14,011 bases of DNA from Motiliproteus sp048265065 (GCA_048265065.1 JBLXCH010000086.1:1-14011); one strand, 5' to 3'; counted from the stretch's first letter, positions 6,702-14,011 are shown. The notes: generated from the letters alone by a model not told the origin. Numbers and translations: made by a program.

Positions 6702-6725
6702 GCGATATTTAGTGTTTTATCGCTT
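6700..6725. terminator. Shared hairpin at the dusC/rlmG convergent junction
   Basis: AAGCGATA (6700-6707) and TATCGCTT (6718-6725) are perfect 8-bp arms around a 10-nt loop. They span the dusC stop codon and the last codons of rlmG on the other strand. A short TTTT (6724-6727) follows on the plus strand. This is a plausible compact bidirectional terminator, though the U-tracts are poor. Confidence 0.45.
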
Positions 6726-7893
6726 TTAGAATGACAAACTTAGCGTTGCCTTTGACGGTTTCGCAGTTACCAAAAAGCTTTTTCAAGACCACGTGGTAGC
6801 CTAGCTGCCGGTTTGCAACTACCCATAACTCTCCCTGTTTCTTAAGTACTCGTCGAGCATCCTTAAACATTCGTCGCGCAATAAAATCACCAACGACATG
6901 CTGTTGATGAAAAGGAGGATTATTGATAATGAGGTCAGCGTCTTCATTAGCAATACTATTAACGCTGTCTGTTAATTCGAATGTAGCCTGCTCAGCGACT
7001 AAGTAACGCTCTGCATTATGTTTCGCGCTGGCAATGGCCATATAAGACTCGTCTGTGAATACGATGCTAGCATCAGGATTTTGTCGACCTGCTTGAATAC
7101 CTAGAACACCGTTACCGCAAGCCATGTCAATGATGGTCTTGGCGCTTTCAACTATGGGAAAGTTTTCTAACAGAAAGCGAGAGCCTATATCTAAACGGTC
7201 GCGACTAAATAAGTTTGGGTGGTTATCCAAGGTTAGATCGTACTCAGGTACCTGATAAGTTTTTAGCATGCTTTTAAGCGCAGGTTGTTCGCCGGTTAAA
7301 TTTGCTTTACAGGATATAAGTCGGGCTTTCTGCGATGCTAGTGAAGGTTGTGCGGAGCCGAGTATGGTTTGGGTTTTTTCAATCATTGATTTAGTGAGGT
7401 GCTTGACCATAGCGCCGCCCAGAATATGACACTCTTCACTCAAGTGAGGTTTTAATGCACACAATTGATAGTCCCAATAGGCAATTGATTTCGGCATTTT
7501 GAATAAAACAAGGTCAGGCTGTCTTAAACTGGCCTTCTCACTCAATGCAAGAGATGACAGTAGTTGCGATTCGGTGATGGTGAGTTGGTTGAGTTTATGG
7601 TTTTCGCGGCAGGCTTGATGAGCGCTAAATGAGTCACTAAATGAAAGGGGCTGGTACTGGTGCAGTGCCGTAGTTATTGCGCCAAAGGCATCATTTAAAA
7701 TCCACACTACCGGTGAGCTTTTCTGCAAATCTTCTCCAAGAAAGCGGTTGGCTTCAGCAATAAGCTGCTTATCTGCCGCATCCCAGGCTTGTAATGTGTC
7801 TGGCGAGTTTAATGGATAACGCGTGAGTTGATACGTACCGGTATCGGTAGTGAGGGTCTTTATACTGGTATTCGCGCGTTGAGTTACTGGCAT
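6709..7893 (-). CDS. rlmG: 23S rRNA (guanine(1835)-N(2))-methyltransferase RlmG
   Basis: SAM-dependent methyltransferase for N2 of G1835 in 23S rRNA, 394 aa against about 378 in E. coli. It has the two-domain RsmC/RlmG architecture. The N-terminal domain is a degenerate methyltransferase fold (LQAWDAADKQLIAEA, WILNDAFGAITTAL). A linker reads FSRDRLDIGSRFLLENFP, and the C-terminal catalytic domain has SAM motif I DMACGNGVLG from D256, acidic motif II FTDESYMAIASAKHNAE, and catalytic motif IV NNPPFHQQH from N324. The ending GNCETVKGNAKFVILKA matches the RlmG C-terminus. The ATG at 7893 overlaps the last 10 nt of the permease gene, so it is the last gene of the importer operon and probably translationally coupled. 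No strong Shine-Dalgarno sequence is visible. A metabolic link to the importer is not obvious, so the coupling may just be genome packing. Confidence 0.95.
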   Translation of the reverse strand: MPVTQRANTSIKTLTTDTGTYQLTRYPLNSPDTLQAWDAADKQLIAEANRFLGEDLQKSSPVVWILNDAFGAITTALHQYQPLSFSDSFSAHQACRENHKLNQLTITESQLLSSLALSEKASLRQPDLVLFKMPKSIAYWDYQLCALKPHLSEECHILGGAMVKHLTKSMIEKTQTILGSAQPSLASQKARLISCKANLTGEQPALKSMLKTYQVPEYDLTLDNHPNLFSRDRLDIGSRFLLENFPIVESAKTIIDMACGNGVLGIQAGRQNPDASIVFTDESYMAIASAKHNAERYLVAEQATFELTDSVNSIANEDADLIINNPPFHQQHVVGDFIARRMFKDARRVLKKQGELWVVANRQLGYHVVLKKLFGNCETVKGNAKFVILKAIKH

Positions 7894-9440
7894 GTTGGTT
7901 GGTAGCCTGAAGGGTCCACAGCAAAATCGCGAGGCTTAGATCGTTGCCGTAAGTACCGTGAAAGTTGATCGACGCACAGGTTAAGTGCAGCGGTTATCAA
8001 TATAAAAACAACAGCGCGGTCGAAGCGCAAATCTTCAAAAGCTGAATCGACATAAAACCCTAACGTGTGTACGCCGAGTAAGCCAAGTATGGCTGTTTCT
8101 CGAATGATGACTTCCCAACGATAAAAGAGAAACGCTAAAAACTGATTATAGATCCGAGGAAGTACTTCGAAGAAATATAAATTTAAATTCTTATGGTGGT
8201 CTACACGTAACTGTATAGCGTCTGCATGATGGCTTATTAAATAAGCAATAATTGACCCGTTATGTAGTGCTAACGCAAGTATGGCCGGTAACATGGATGG
8301 GCCTAGAAACAGCGAGAAGACAAAGGCAAGTATGAGCTCTGGAATGGTTCTGAATACAATTAAAAAGGCATGCCCTATGCCGCGGTAAGTACGGCCAAAG
8401 AACAGTTTACTTAACCACGGGAATAATAACAGGCTAATGAATCCGGTTAGGACTAAGGCTATAAAGCTAACAAGAAGAGTGTTTACAACACCGGTTAACG
8501 CTTGAGGCACAATGGCATCCTGCAACCAAGCAATAACCTCTGCACTATTTGGGCTACTCAGTGCAGCACCATCTGAGGTGTGGCTACGCAGTGGAGGGGG
8601 AATAATATCTACGGTAAAAAAACGTGTGATGTTACTTGTGTTAATAGGGGATGTATTCGGTAAAAACCACCAAGAAGCGAGCATAAGTAAGGGCATGATT
8701 CTAAATTTTGCCCAATACTTTATGCTGGCAATAAGAATGAAAAACACATAAAGCAGAGCGGCTGCTTCCGAGTAGTTTCCTTGGCTGAACGCTGTTTCCA
8801 GATGAAAACCTAACGTTGGTAAACCGACAAAGCCAAGTATGGCACTACTACGAATACTGCACTCTAATCGATACCGGCTGTAATGGCAGAAGTGATGCCA
8901 AACTACGGGAAGGCGCGCATAAGCATAGCGACTGATGCCCGATGTTTTAGGATGCAAACTGTTAAGTGGGCTTAGGTCAGCTTCTTCCAGAATCTCTGCA
9001 TATACCTTGGCAAAAATTCCGGCAAAAGGGATCGCAATGGCTAATACGCCAGTGATTGTAGAGAGACCAAAAACTTGTAAAAAAAGTAACGCCCAGAAAA
9101 TCTCGTGAATAGAACGAATAAAAGCGCAGAAAAAACGCACAATGCGAAATTCAAAAAGTAGCGCTAACGCAAACCCTGCTGTATTACCGAGGACTGTACC
9201 AACAACGGCAAAAGCCAAGGTGTATAGCAGGCTGGTGAGTAGATTCTCTGTAGAAAAAAAGTCAGGAGTTACCAGCCCGTAACCGATTTTTCCAAGCTCA
9301 AACCACGGGTCCACGTGAGCAATAACAATGTCCGCAAAAACGGTAGCGATCACCGCCATAGCAATAAATACCATGCTGATGTTTTTAAGTACGGATGCAC
9401 TAGTGTTTACAGTGAAGGGTGAACCATTCTTTTTAAACAC
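7884..9440 (-). CDS. ABC transporter permease, tandem-fused PhnE type (phosphonate/putative selenate class)
   Basis: Inner-membrane channel of the importer, 518 aa from GTG 9440. It is two PhnE-like permease domains in one chain. Domain 1 holds the coupling-loop and C-terminal motif YRLECSIRSSAILGFVGLPT, then LGFHLETAF. Domain 2 repeats it as YRWEVIIRETAILGLLGVHT, then LGFYVDSAF. Each is surrounded by several hydrophobic helices, and the join lies in a hydrophilic periplasmic-type segment around the middle. Single PhnE proteins are about 250-280 aa, so this chain likely replaces a homodimer. The frame is open up to a TTG at 9491 (535 aa), but that would overlap the ATPase gene by 59 nt. GTG 9440 overlaps its stop by 8 nt and has GAG 7 nt upstream, so I prefer it. 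The 3' end overlaps rlmG by 10 nt. Confidence 0.9.
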   Translation of the reverse strand: MFKKNGSPFTVNTSASVLKNISMVFIAMAVIATVFADIVIAHVDPWFELGKIGYGLVTPDFFSTENLLTSLLYTLAFAVVGTVLGNTAGFALALLFEFRIVRFFCAFIRSIHEIFWALLFLQVFGLSTITGVLAIAIPFAGIFAKVYAEILEEADLSPLNSLHPKTSGISRYAYARLPVVWHHFCHYSRYRLECSIRSSAILGFVGLPTLGFHLETAFSQGNYSEAAALLYVFFILIASIKYWAKFRIMPLLMLASWWFLPNTSPINTSNITRFFTVDIIPPPLRSHTSDGAALSSPNSAEVIAWLQDAIVPQALTGVVNTLLVSFIALVLTGFISLLLFPWLSKLFFGRTYRGIGHAFLIVFRTIPELILAFVFSLFLGPSMLPAILALALHNGSIIAYLISHHADAIQLRVDHHKNLNLYFFEVLPRIYNQFLAFLFYRWEVIIRETAILGLLGVHTLGFYVDSAFEDLRFDRAVVFILITAALNLCVDQLSRYLRQRSKPRDFAVDPSGYQPTCQ

Positions 9441-10101
9441 TGTAGAGCTCAGTAATGTCTGCCGAGGTAAGGCTTTCAGAAGGTTGATCAATCACTATCG
9501 CGCCATTTTTTAGGCCAATAACACGATCGAAGTGAGTGAGTGCTAGATGCCGGTTATGTAAGGCAACGATGCTTGTTTGGTAATGATGATTGATTTTATC
9601 TACAAGGGCATTGGATTGGATTTCATCTATCGCAGAAACCGGCTCATCACCAATAAATATGTCATTCCCTGCATAAAGTGCTCGGGCCAAGGCTGTGCGC
9701 TGTTGTTGCCCGCCAGAAAGTTGATCGACCGAAGTAAACAGTTTGTCGTCTAAACCTAATGAATGAATTAACGATTGAATGGCATCAACGTGATGCTTCT
9801 GAGGCTTAATTAAATTGAGCAAATTATGCCAGGTAGAGTGTTTATGTAATTGCGCCATATAAACATTATGAAAAACGCTCAGTATGGGCACTAATCCTAG
9901 TTTCTGTGGGCAGTATGCTATCCGGCCTTTTTGTTGGTTATACAGGAAAGCTAACAGCGTTGATTTGCCTGAACCACTAACGCCAAGCAGTGCGATTTTT
10001 TCCCCTGTACTGATTTGCAGCTTTTTAAGCTGAACAACATTAACTGAGCCGTGGCTGAGTGTTTGTTCATGAATATCAAAAAGTACAGGGGAATCTGGCA
10101 T
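9433..10101 (-). CDS. ABC transporter ATP-binding protein of the phosphonate/putative selenate importer
   Basis: Cytoplasmic ATPase that powers the adjacent permease, 222 aa. The motifs are complete: Walker A GVSGSGKST (40-48), Q-loop Q66 in AYCPQKLGLVP, signature LSGGQQQR (128-135), Walker B FIGDEP with D152 and E153, D-loop SAID (156-159) and H-loop H182. The Walker A to Q-loop distance is only 18 residues, much shorter than in ordinary import ATPases, so the antiparallel beta subdomain is nearly gone. Catalytic residues are all kept, so it should be active. The ATG at 10101 lies 2 nt past the binding-protein stop, and its own stop overlaps the permease start. This order (binding protein, ATPase, permease) and spacing indicate one transcript and one complex. 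Confidence 0.93.
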   Translation of the reverse strand: MPDSPVLFDIHEQTLSHGSVNVVQLKKLQISTGEKIALLGVSGSGKSTLLAFLYNQQKGRIAYCPQKLGLVPILSVFHNVYMAQLHKHSTWHNLLNLIKPQKHHVDAIQSLIHSLGLDDKLFTSVDQLSGGQQQRTALARALYAGNDIFIGDEPVSAIDEIQSNALVDKINHHYQTSIVALHNRHLALTHFDRVIGLKNGAIVIDQPSESLTSADITELYSV

Positions 10102-10103
10102 AG

Positions 10104-10967
10104 TTAGTCGATAAGCCCAATAGAGCGTGCGACTTTTTCTACTGGCTCAAAATCTTTATTACTTGCCGGAATAAAGTGACTGCGAGGGAAGGACGCTAGC
10201 AATTCAGGGTCTGTCATAGCTAATAATGCATCCTGTACTTTTTGCTCAAAACCTTCTCCCCAATGTGAGTTAACATCGCCACGAATAGTCCACTGATAAT
10301 CAGGATAGGCCGGTGTTTTCCAAATGATCGAAACCTGATCTTCTGCAATTTTACCCTCGACAAGCTCACGCTCCCAGACTTTGAAGTTCACTGCGCCAAG
10401 TTGGTAAGCGCCAGATTGAACTAATGCAATCGTCCGAGAATGGTCGCCACTAAAACCTACCCGTGAAAAAAGCTGTTCTGGTGATGCTGCAAAATGGTCT
10501 CTAAGAAAAAACTCTGGCATCAAGCGACCAGAGGTAGAACCTTTAGAGCCGAAAGTGAAGGTCATTCCTTTAATGTCTTCTGGTAGGTTTTCAGATTCAC
10601 TAAGGCCGGTTGATTGGTGTGCAATAAAATAGGTTTGAAATTGTTGGTCTTCAAACCCTTGAGCAATGGCTGTTGATCCAGGAACAAGCAGACGAGCACG
10701 TACTCCTGATAAGCCTCCAAACCATGCAAGTTGTACTTGGTTGTTACGGAACGCAGTAACTGCAGCGGAATAAGATTTCACAGGGATATACTTAACGGGT
10801 ACTCCAAGCTGCTCCTCTAAATAAGCGGCCACCTTACCAAAGCGTGTTTGTAGCTGCGCCTCGTCTTGATCAGGTATCGCGGTGAAGGTGAATGTATCAG
10901 CCTGAGAAATAGTCGATAAACTGAAGACCAGTGTGATTAACGTGAGTGATTTCAATAAGCGTAGCAT
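10104..10967 (-). CDS. Periplasmic substrate-binding protein, PhnD-like, putative selenate ABC transporter class
   Basis: Periplasmic receptor of the importer, 287 aa. A Sec signal peptide covers residues 1-23 (KSLTLITLVFSLSTISQA, cleavage before D24). The mature part is a type II binding fold with AIPDQDEAQLQTRFGKVAAY, VPVKSYSAAVTAFRNNQVQL, AWFGGLSGVRARLLVPGS, GSKGSTSGRLMPEFFLRDHF, VGFSGDHSRTIALVQSG, PDYQWTIRGDV and a final ELLASFPRSHFIPASN. These blocks match what I recall as the putative selenate ABC transporter binding protein family (TIGR04553), itself a relative of PhnD for phosphonate and phosphite. The GSKGSTSGRL loop is the typical anion-binding segment. The start ATG 10967 has AAGGAA 9 nt upstream. 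It is the first gene of the operon. No selD, selA or phosphonate-lyase gene is in the window, so the substrate is unproven. Confidence 0.93.
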   Translation of the reverse strand: MLRLLKSLTLITLVFSLSTISQADTFTFTAIPDQDEAQLQTRFGKVAAYLEEQLGVPVKYIPVKSYSAAVTAFRNNQVQLAWFGGLSGVRARLLVPGSTAIAQGFEDQQFQTYFIAHQSTGLSESENLPEDIKGMTFTFGSKGSTSGRLMPEFFLRDHFAASPEQLFSRVGFSGDHSRTIALVQSGAYQLGAVNFKVWERELVEGKIAEDQVSIIWKTPAYPDYQWTIRGDVNSHWGEGFEQKVQDALLAMTDPELLASFPRSHFIPASNKDFEPVEKVARSIGLID

Positions 10968-11006
10968 TAAACGGTATTCCTTGCCGTGAGAGGATTGAGG
11001 GTGCTT

Positions 11007-11035
11007 ATTTTAGCTTTGTGTGATACATGATGAAA
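11007..11035 (-). promoter_or_regulatory. Candidate sigma-70 promoter for the importer operon
   Basis: On the minus strand, TAAAAT (11012-11007) is a 5/6 match to the -10 consensus. With a 17-bp spacer, TTTCAT (11035-11030) is a weak -35. The -10 is about 40 bp before the binding-protein ATG. No known oxyanion or Pho-box operator was recognised. Confidence 0.3.
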
Positions 11036-11162
11036 GACTTAAGAGCACAAACAGTCAGTTATCATTCATTGGATTAATCGATAATGATCACTGAATCTAA
11101 AAGTAGGAAAGTTTTTAAAAAAATTGTTCAAAAAAGTCTATCTTAGCGTCAGTGCAATGATG

Positions 11163-11282
11163 TCATGGATCTGTACTTCGTTAGGGTCTTCGAAGCCAGT
11201 TACCCGCCATGAATGTGAGAAAGGCGACTTTAAGGGGTTAAAGTCCCTGTTATCTTTTCTCTACAAGCCTTCTGGTTTTTTC
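11163..11282 (+). ncRNA. Possible structured RNA (small RNA or 5' leader) ending in a T-run
   Basis: Four complementary elements lie in order. TCATGG (11163-11168) pairs with CCATGA (11207-11212), enclosing CTTCG (11176-11180) with CGAAG (11191-11195). GACTTTAA (11226-11233) pairs perfectly with TTAAAGTC (11238-11245) across a GGGG loop. AGAAAGGC near 11218 can pair, with one bulged A, to GCCTTCT (11267-11273), and the next bases are GG and a T6 run (11276-11281). The last stem plus T-run looks like an intrinsic terminator. No strong promoter was found upstream, so this could be a free RNA, an attenuator ahead of the SIMPL gene, or coincidence. Confidence 0.25.
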
Positions 11283-11292
11283 TCTCAACGTT

Positions 11293-11298
11293 TATAGT
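11293..11298 (+). promoter_or_regulatory. Candidate -10 box for the SIMPL gene
   Basis: TATAGT matches the -10 consensus at 5 of 6 bases, 119 bp before the ATG at 11418. The -35 region is poor (TTCTGG at 17-bp spacing), so this is a weak call. Confidence 0.22.
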
Positions 11299-11417
11299 CT
11301 GCTCTAGTTAAGTCACTGTTCATTCAAGTGCTTTATCATTTAAATCATCCAATTATGGATTTAGTGTCGATCCTGTTTTGTATCTTGTATTTATTGTGTC
11401 TATATAGAGGTGTCTTT

Positions 11418-12146
11418 ATGAAACGCTTATCCATTGCCATTTTTGTGGGTGTACTGTGTTCTAGCGTGAATGCTTGGGCAGAAGAGGTGATCGTTCCTAA
11501 TTTGAGTGTGCAAGGGCAAGCGGAAATCGAGGTTCCTGCTGATCAAGTGATCCTGCGTATTGGTGTACAAACACAGGCTAAGTCCGCAGACAAGGCGCTG
11601 GATGAAAATGCTAAAAAATTGGACAGCGTGATTCGTGCGCTGACCAGTAAAGGATTAGTGGATAAAGAGTATCAAACAGGTCGCTTTTCAATAAACCCTC
11701 AATGGTCATCACGTCCAAAAAACTACACATCCAGTTGGGTAGCCACAATCGAAGGTTATCAAGTCATCAATGAAATCGTGATTAAAACCAACCAATTTAC
11801 ACAAGTGGGTGAATGGCTTGCCGTGGCCACAGAAAAAGGCGCTAATCAAGCAGGGCAGTTAAGCTTTGGTTTACAGGACCCTGATGAACATCGTCAAGAA
11901 GCTATCCGTCTAGCCACCAAGCGCGCCAAAAGTTACGCAGAGGAAGCGGCTAAAGCAGCTGGAGTGACATTACAGCAGATACTCAGTATTAATGTGAACA
12001 ATGCTCATTTTCAGCCTGTTGTGAGAAAACAATTGATGCGTGGTGAAATGGCAATGATGTCATCGGATAGTGTTGCCGCACCTACCATCAATCCTGGTGA
12101 TATTACTGTCAGTGCATCAGTTAACATGTCCTTTGAAATACAATAG
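11418..12146 (+). CDS. SIMPL domain-containing periplasmic protein (DUF541, YggE-like)
   Basis: An exported protein of the SIMPL/DUF541 family, the family of E. coli YggE, which is linked to tolerance of oxidative stress. The molecular activity is not established. Start is ATG 11418, preceded by AGAGG 7 nt upstream and followed by a clear Sec signal peptide (MKRLSIAIFVGVLC… with cleavage after AWA, residue about 22). The mature domain opens with VPNLSVQGQAEIEVPADQV and continues with LRIGVQTQAKSADKALDENA, a tyrosine- and serine-rich YTSSWVATIEGYQVINEIVI, and the helix RLATKRAKSYAEEAAKAAGV. It ends in VSASVNMSFEIQ. It has 242 aa, close to YggE's 246. The frame extends upstream to a GTG at 11328, but those 30 residues would bury the signal peptide and lack a ribosome-binding site. 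tmcA follows after 15 bp, so both may be one transcript. Confidence 0.92.
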   Translation: MKRLSIAIFVGVLCSSVNAWAEEVIVPNLSVQGQAEIEVPADQVILRIGVQTQAKSADKALDENAKKLDSVIRALTSKGLVDKEYQTGRFSINPQWSSRPKNYTSSWVATIEGYQVINEIVIKTNQFTQVGEWLAVATEKGANQAGQLSFGLQDPDEHRQEAIRLATKRAKSYAEEAAKAAGVTLQQILSINVNNAHFQPVVRKQLMRGEMAMMSSDSVAAPTINPGDITVSASVNMSFEIQ

Positions 12147-12161
12147 GGTGTATTACACACG

Positions 12162-14011
12162 GTGACTTTTACAGATGTATTCATTGAATGCCAACAAAGA
12201 GCGGCCAGCAATCAGCATCGCCACCTGATTCTATTATCCGGTGAATATACTTGGGCAATCCAGCAGCTGGAAAATGCATTGGGTGAGCATCCGTCGTCAG
12301 AGTTGTGGGAGGCGGCGCTATGGGTGGGAGAAACGCCTCCCAAAGAATTAAGTTCACTGCCATTTGTAACGCTACCACCTTTAAAGGCAAATGCTTGGCT
12401 GGGGCAAAATACTAGCCTTGTTGTTTATGATCTTTACCAAGGCTTCAACCCTGATGCCTTAGCCGCAGTGTCTGGCACATTAGTCGGTGGGGGGCTCCTC
12501 ATTCTCATTCTTCCGGATTTGCTCGAGTGGCCTAGTTTTGAAGATCCTGATTATCGTCGGATGCTTGTGTACCCACAAACAGTAAACAGCATAGAAGGTC
12601 GGTTTTTGCAGTGGGTTGGGTCGCAGTGCTTGAACCCAGCGCCTGCCGCCGCTACTGGAGTTACCCTTTTTACACCTTTGCCTGATGAGGACGAACGATC
12701 CTTTGACGATTTGACCACAACAGCATCGCCGAGATCAGTTTTGTCGGTTGGCCAACCGCTTGTTGGAATTGAAGACAAATACCATCAACAAGCTGAGGTT
12801 GTTCGGGATATCGTTGAATCAGTTAATCAAACGCGTTGCGTTTCAGTCCTACGAGCCGATCGGGGTCGTGGAAAGAGTGCAGCACTAGGGATGGTTGCCG
12901 CCAAGGTGGTTCTACAGAGTGAAAAAGAAACAAAGCCGATGTCGGTGGTCGTCACGGCGCCGCGACCTGAAGCCACGGCGGTACTTTTTGATTTCGCTAA
13001 CAAGGTGTTGGTGGCTGAAGCTGAAACACGCGCTGTGGGTGACCTAATTAGTAAAAAACCATATCAGCTGCAATGGAAAAACACGGAAATTCGTTTCGTC
13101 GCGCCAGATGAGTTAATAAGAACGCAGCCTCACGCGGACTTACTGATTGTTGATGAAGCCGCTGCGATTCCGTTATTTATGCTTGAGCGCTTATTAAATG
13201 GCACCAATAAAGTTGTTTTTGCCTCAACAGTTCATGGGTATGAAGGAACTGGCCGCGGGTTTGATATACGTTTTGCTAAAATCTTAAATCAACAATATCC
13301 TCAGTGGAAACTGTATCAATTAGAGCAACCCATACGCTGGGTGGAAGCAGACCCTGTAGAGCAGTGGGTCAACGATACTTTTTTGCTCAATGCTGAACTC
13401 ATTTCTTTAGCATCAGTGCCTGCTGAGCATTTTACAAAAACGGCCATTCGTCCAGTTTCACAAGATGAACTACTTAATAACCCCGCGTTATTAAAAGAAG
13501 TCTATGCACTATTAGTACAAGCTCACTATCGAACTACACCGGGTGATTTGAGAGACCTACTCGATGGCCAACTGAGCCTTTGGGTCGAGACTATTGATTT
13601 AGACAGGCACTTGGAGACTCCTACTGTCAGCAAAACTATCATTGTGGGTGTTCTGCTGTTAGCCAAAGAAGGGGAGTTGCCTACAGATTTAGCAGAACAA
13701 ATTTGGCTTGGTAAACGCCGCCCTAGAGGTCATTTGATTCCACAGTACTTAACGGCACAGGCTGGTTTTGTTAATGCTAGCCAATTTTCCTATTTACGCG
13801 TCGTGAGAATCGCCGTTCACCCGGAGTGCCAATCAAAGGGTTTAGGGTCTCGCTTGTTAACACAGTTGGATCATATTGCCGAGACTACTCAGGTTGATGT
13901 TATCGGCGCTATGTTTGCTGCCAGCGCTGATTTAATGAAGTTTTGGCGGAATAACCATTATCACGCACTACGGTTGGGGGTGAGCCGCGACGCAAGTAGT
14001 GGTTCCTACAC
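12162..14011 (+). CDS. tmcA: tRNA(Met) cytidine acetyltransferase TmcA, 3'-partial
   Basis: ATP- and acetyl-CoA-dependent enzyme that forms N4-acetylcytidine at wobble position 34 of elongator tRNA-Met, improving AUG decoding. Shown are 616 codons of an expected length near 670-700, and the right window edge removes the C-terminus. Domains in order: an N-terminal DUF1726-type domain (about 1-185); an RNA-helicase-like module with Walker A RGRGKSA (234-240, K238), Walker B DEAAAIP (331-337) and the family motif TVHGYEGTGRGF; then a GNAT domain with acetyl-CoA motif RIAVHPECQSKGLGSRLL around 548-566, preceded by RRPRGHLIPQYL. The last visible residues, EASSG-like DASSGSYT, also match TmcA. Start is GTG 12162, the first start after the SIMPL stop in this same frame, with AGGG 13 nt upstream. 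The frame is uninterrupted by my translation. Confidence 0.94.
   Translation, partial: MTFTDVFIECQQRAASNQHRHLILLSGEYTWAIQQLENALGEHPSSELWEAALWVGETPPKELSSLPFVTLPPLKANAWLGQNTSLVVYDLYQGFNPDALAAVSGTLVGGGLLILILPDLLEWPSFEDPDYRRMLVYPQTVNSIEGRFLQWVGSQCLNPAPAAATGVTLFTPLPDEDERSFDDLTTTASPRSVLSVGQPLVGIEDKYHQQAEVVRDIVESVNQTRCVSVLRADRGRGKSAALGMVAAKVVLQSEKETKPMSVVVTAPRPEATAVLFDFANKVLVAEAETRAVGDLISKKPYQLQWKNTEIRFVAPDELIRTQPHADLLIVDEAAAIPLFMLERLLNGTNKVVFASTVHGYEGTGRGFDIRFAKILNQQYPQWKLYQLEQPIRWVEADPVEQWVNDTFLLNAELISLASVPAEHFTKTAIRPVSQDELLNNPALLKEVYALLVQAHYRTTPGDLRDLLDGQLSLWVETIDLDRHLETPTVSKTIIVGVLLLAKEGELPTDLAEQIWLGKRRPRGHLIPQYLTAQAGFVNASQFSYLRVVRIAVHPECQSKGLGSRLLTQLDHIAETTQVDVIGAMFAASADLMKFWRNNHYHALRLGVSRDASSGSY

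Larger units (their letters stand above)
10968..11417. other. 450-bp divergent intergenic region with paired hairpins
   Basis: This region separates the importer operon (minus strand) from the SIMPL gene (plus strand). It starts with the proposed importer promoter, then an AT-rich block (11101-11140) with A- and T-tracts. Next is a hairpin-rich section (11163-11282) and, further right, a -10-like TATAGT (11293-11298) that could serve the SIMPL gene. No tRNA, known small RNA or known riboswitch consensus was recognised. Confidence 0.55.

Noticed and set aside
9441..9491. Extension of the permease to the TTG at 9491
   Set aside because: It would overlap the ATPase gene by 59 nt. The GTG at 9440 gives the usual short overlap and has a GAG at good spacing.
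11157..11297. 46-codon ORF starting with two ATGs in the importer/SIMPL spacer
   Set aside because: It has no ribosome-binding site and an unremarkable composition, and it coincides with strong RNA hairpins that explain the sequence better. A frame this short is expected by chance.
11328..11417. 30-residue N-terminal extension of the SIMPL protein from GTG 11328
   Set aside because: It has no ribosome-binding site, and it would place a second hydrophobic stretch ahead of a perfectly normal signal peptide starting at ATG 11418.
5661..14011. A linked RNA-modification island (dusC, rlmG, tmcA)
   Set aside because: The three genes lie in separate transcription units with different orientations and partners. 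These are housekeeping genes scattered in most gammaproteobacteria.

Overview
The window looks like an ordinary chromosomal segment of a marine-type gammaproteobacterium of moderate, slightly AT-leaning composition. The support is rlmG, dusC and tmcA, all translation-related RNA-modification genes typical of Gammaproteobacteria, an RND efflux pair, a YggE-like SIMPL protein, and Gram-negative export signals (a lipobox and Sec signal peptides). An Oceanospirillales-like host is my impression from protein style only. I see no insertion sequence, integrase, phage gene, CRISPR array, tRNA or rRNA.

Layout. (1) Positions 1-4195, plus strand: an RND efflux operon with a lipoprotein adaptor that may begin before the window and a 1030-aa inner-membrane pump, coupled by a TTGA stop/start overlap. 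(2) 4196-5341: a small minus-strand DUF2750-type gene flanked by unusual noncoding DNA. One flank holds five copies of a ~15-bp AATCAG repeat and a 9-bp hairpin. The other is a 573-bp AT-rich stretch with two DnaA-box matches and a possible 48-57 aa membrane peptide. (3) 5342-6701, plus strand: a 77-aa conserved-looking hypothetical protein and dusC (tRNA dihydrouridine synthase). (4) 6709-10967, minus strand: a tight four-gene unit read from right to left. It encodes a periplasmic binding protein, an ABC ATPase and a double-length PhnE-type permease, together an importer of the phosphonate/putative-selenate class, followed by the 23S rRNA methyltransferase rlmG. (5) 10968-11417: a divergent intergenic region with hairpins that may be a structured leader or small RNA. 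(6) 11418-14011, plus strand: a secreted SIMPL (YggE-like) protein, then tmcA (tRNA-Met cytidine acetyltransferase), cut off by the right edge.

How the genes fit together. The two RND proteins would form an efflux complex with an outer-membrane channel encoded elsewhere. The SBP, ATPase and permease form one complete importer for a small oxyanion or phosphonate. Three genes (dusC, rlmG, tmcA) modify tRNA or rRNA, but they sit in three different transcription units, so I do not read them as one system. I found no convincing undescribed multi-gene system. The most worthwhile leads are the noncoding stretch at 4769-5341, the structured region at 11163-11282, the unresolved importer substrate, and the non-canonical proton-relay residues of the RND pump.
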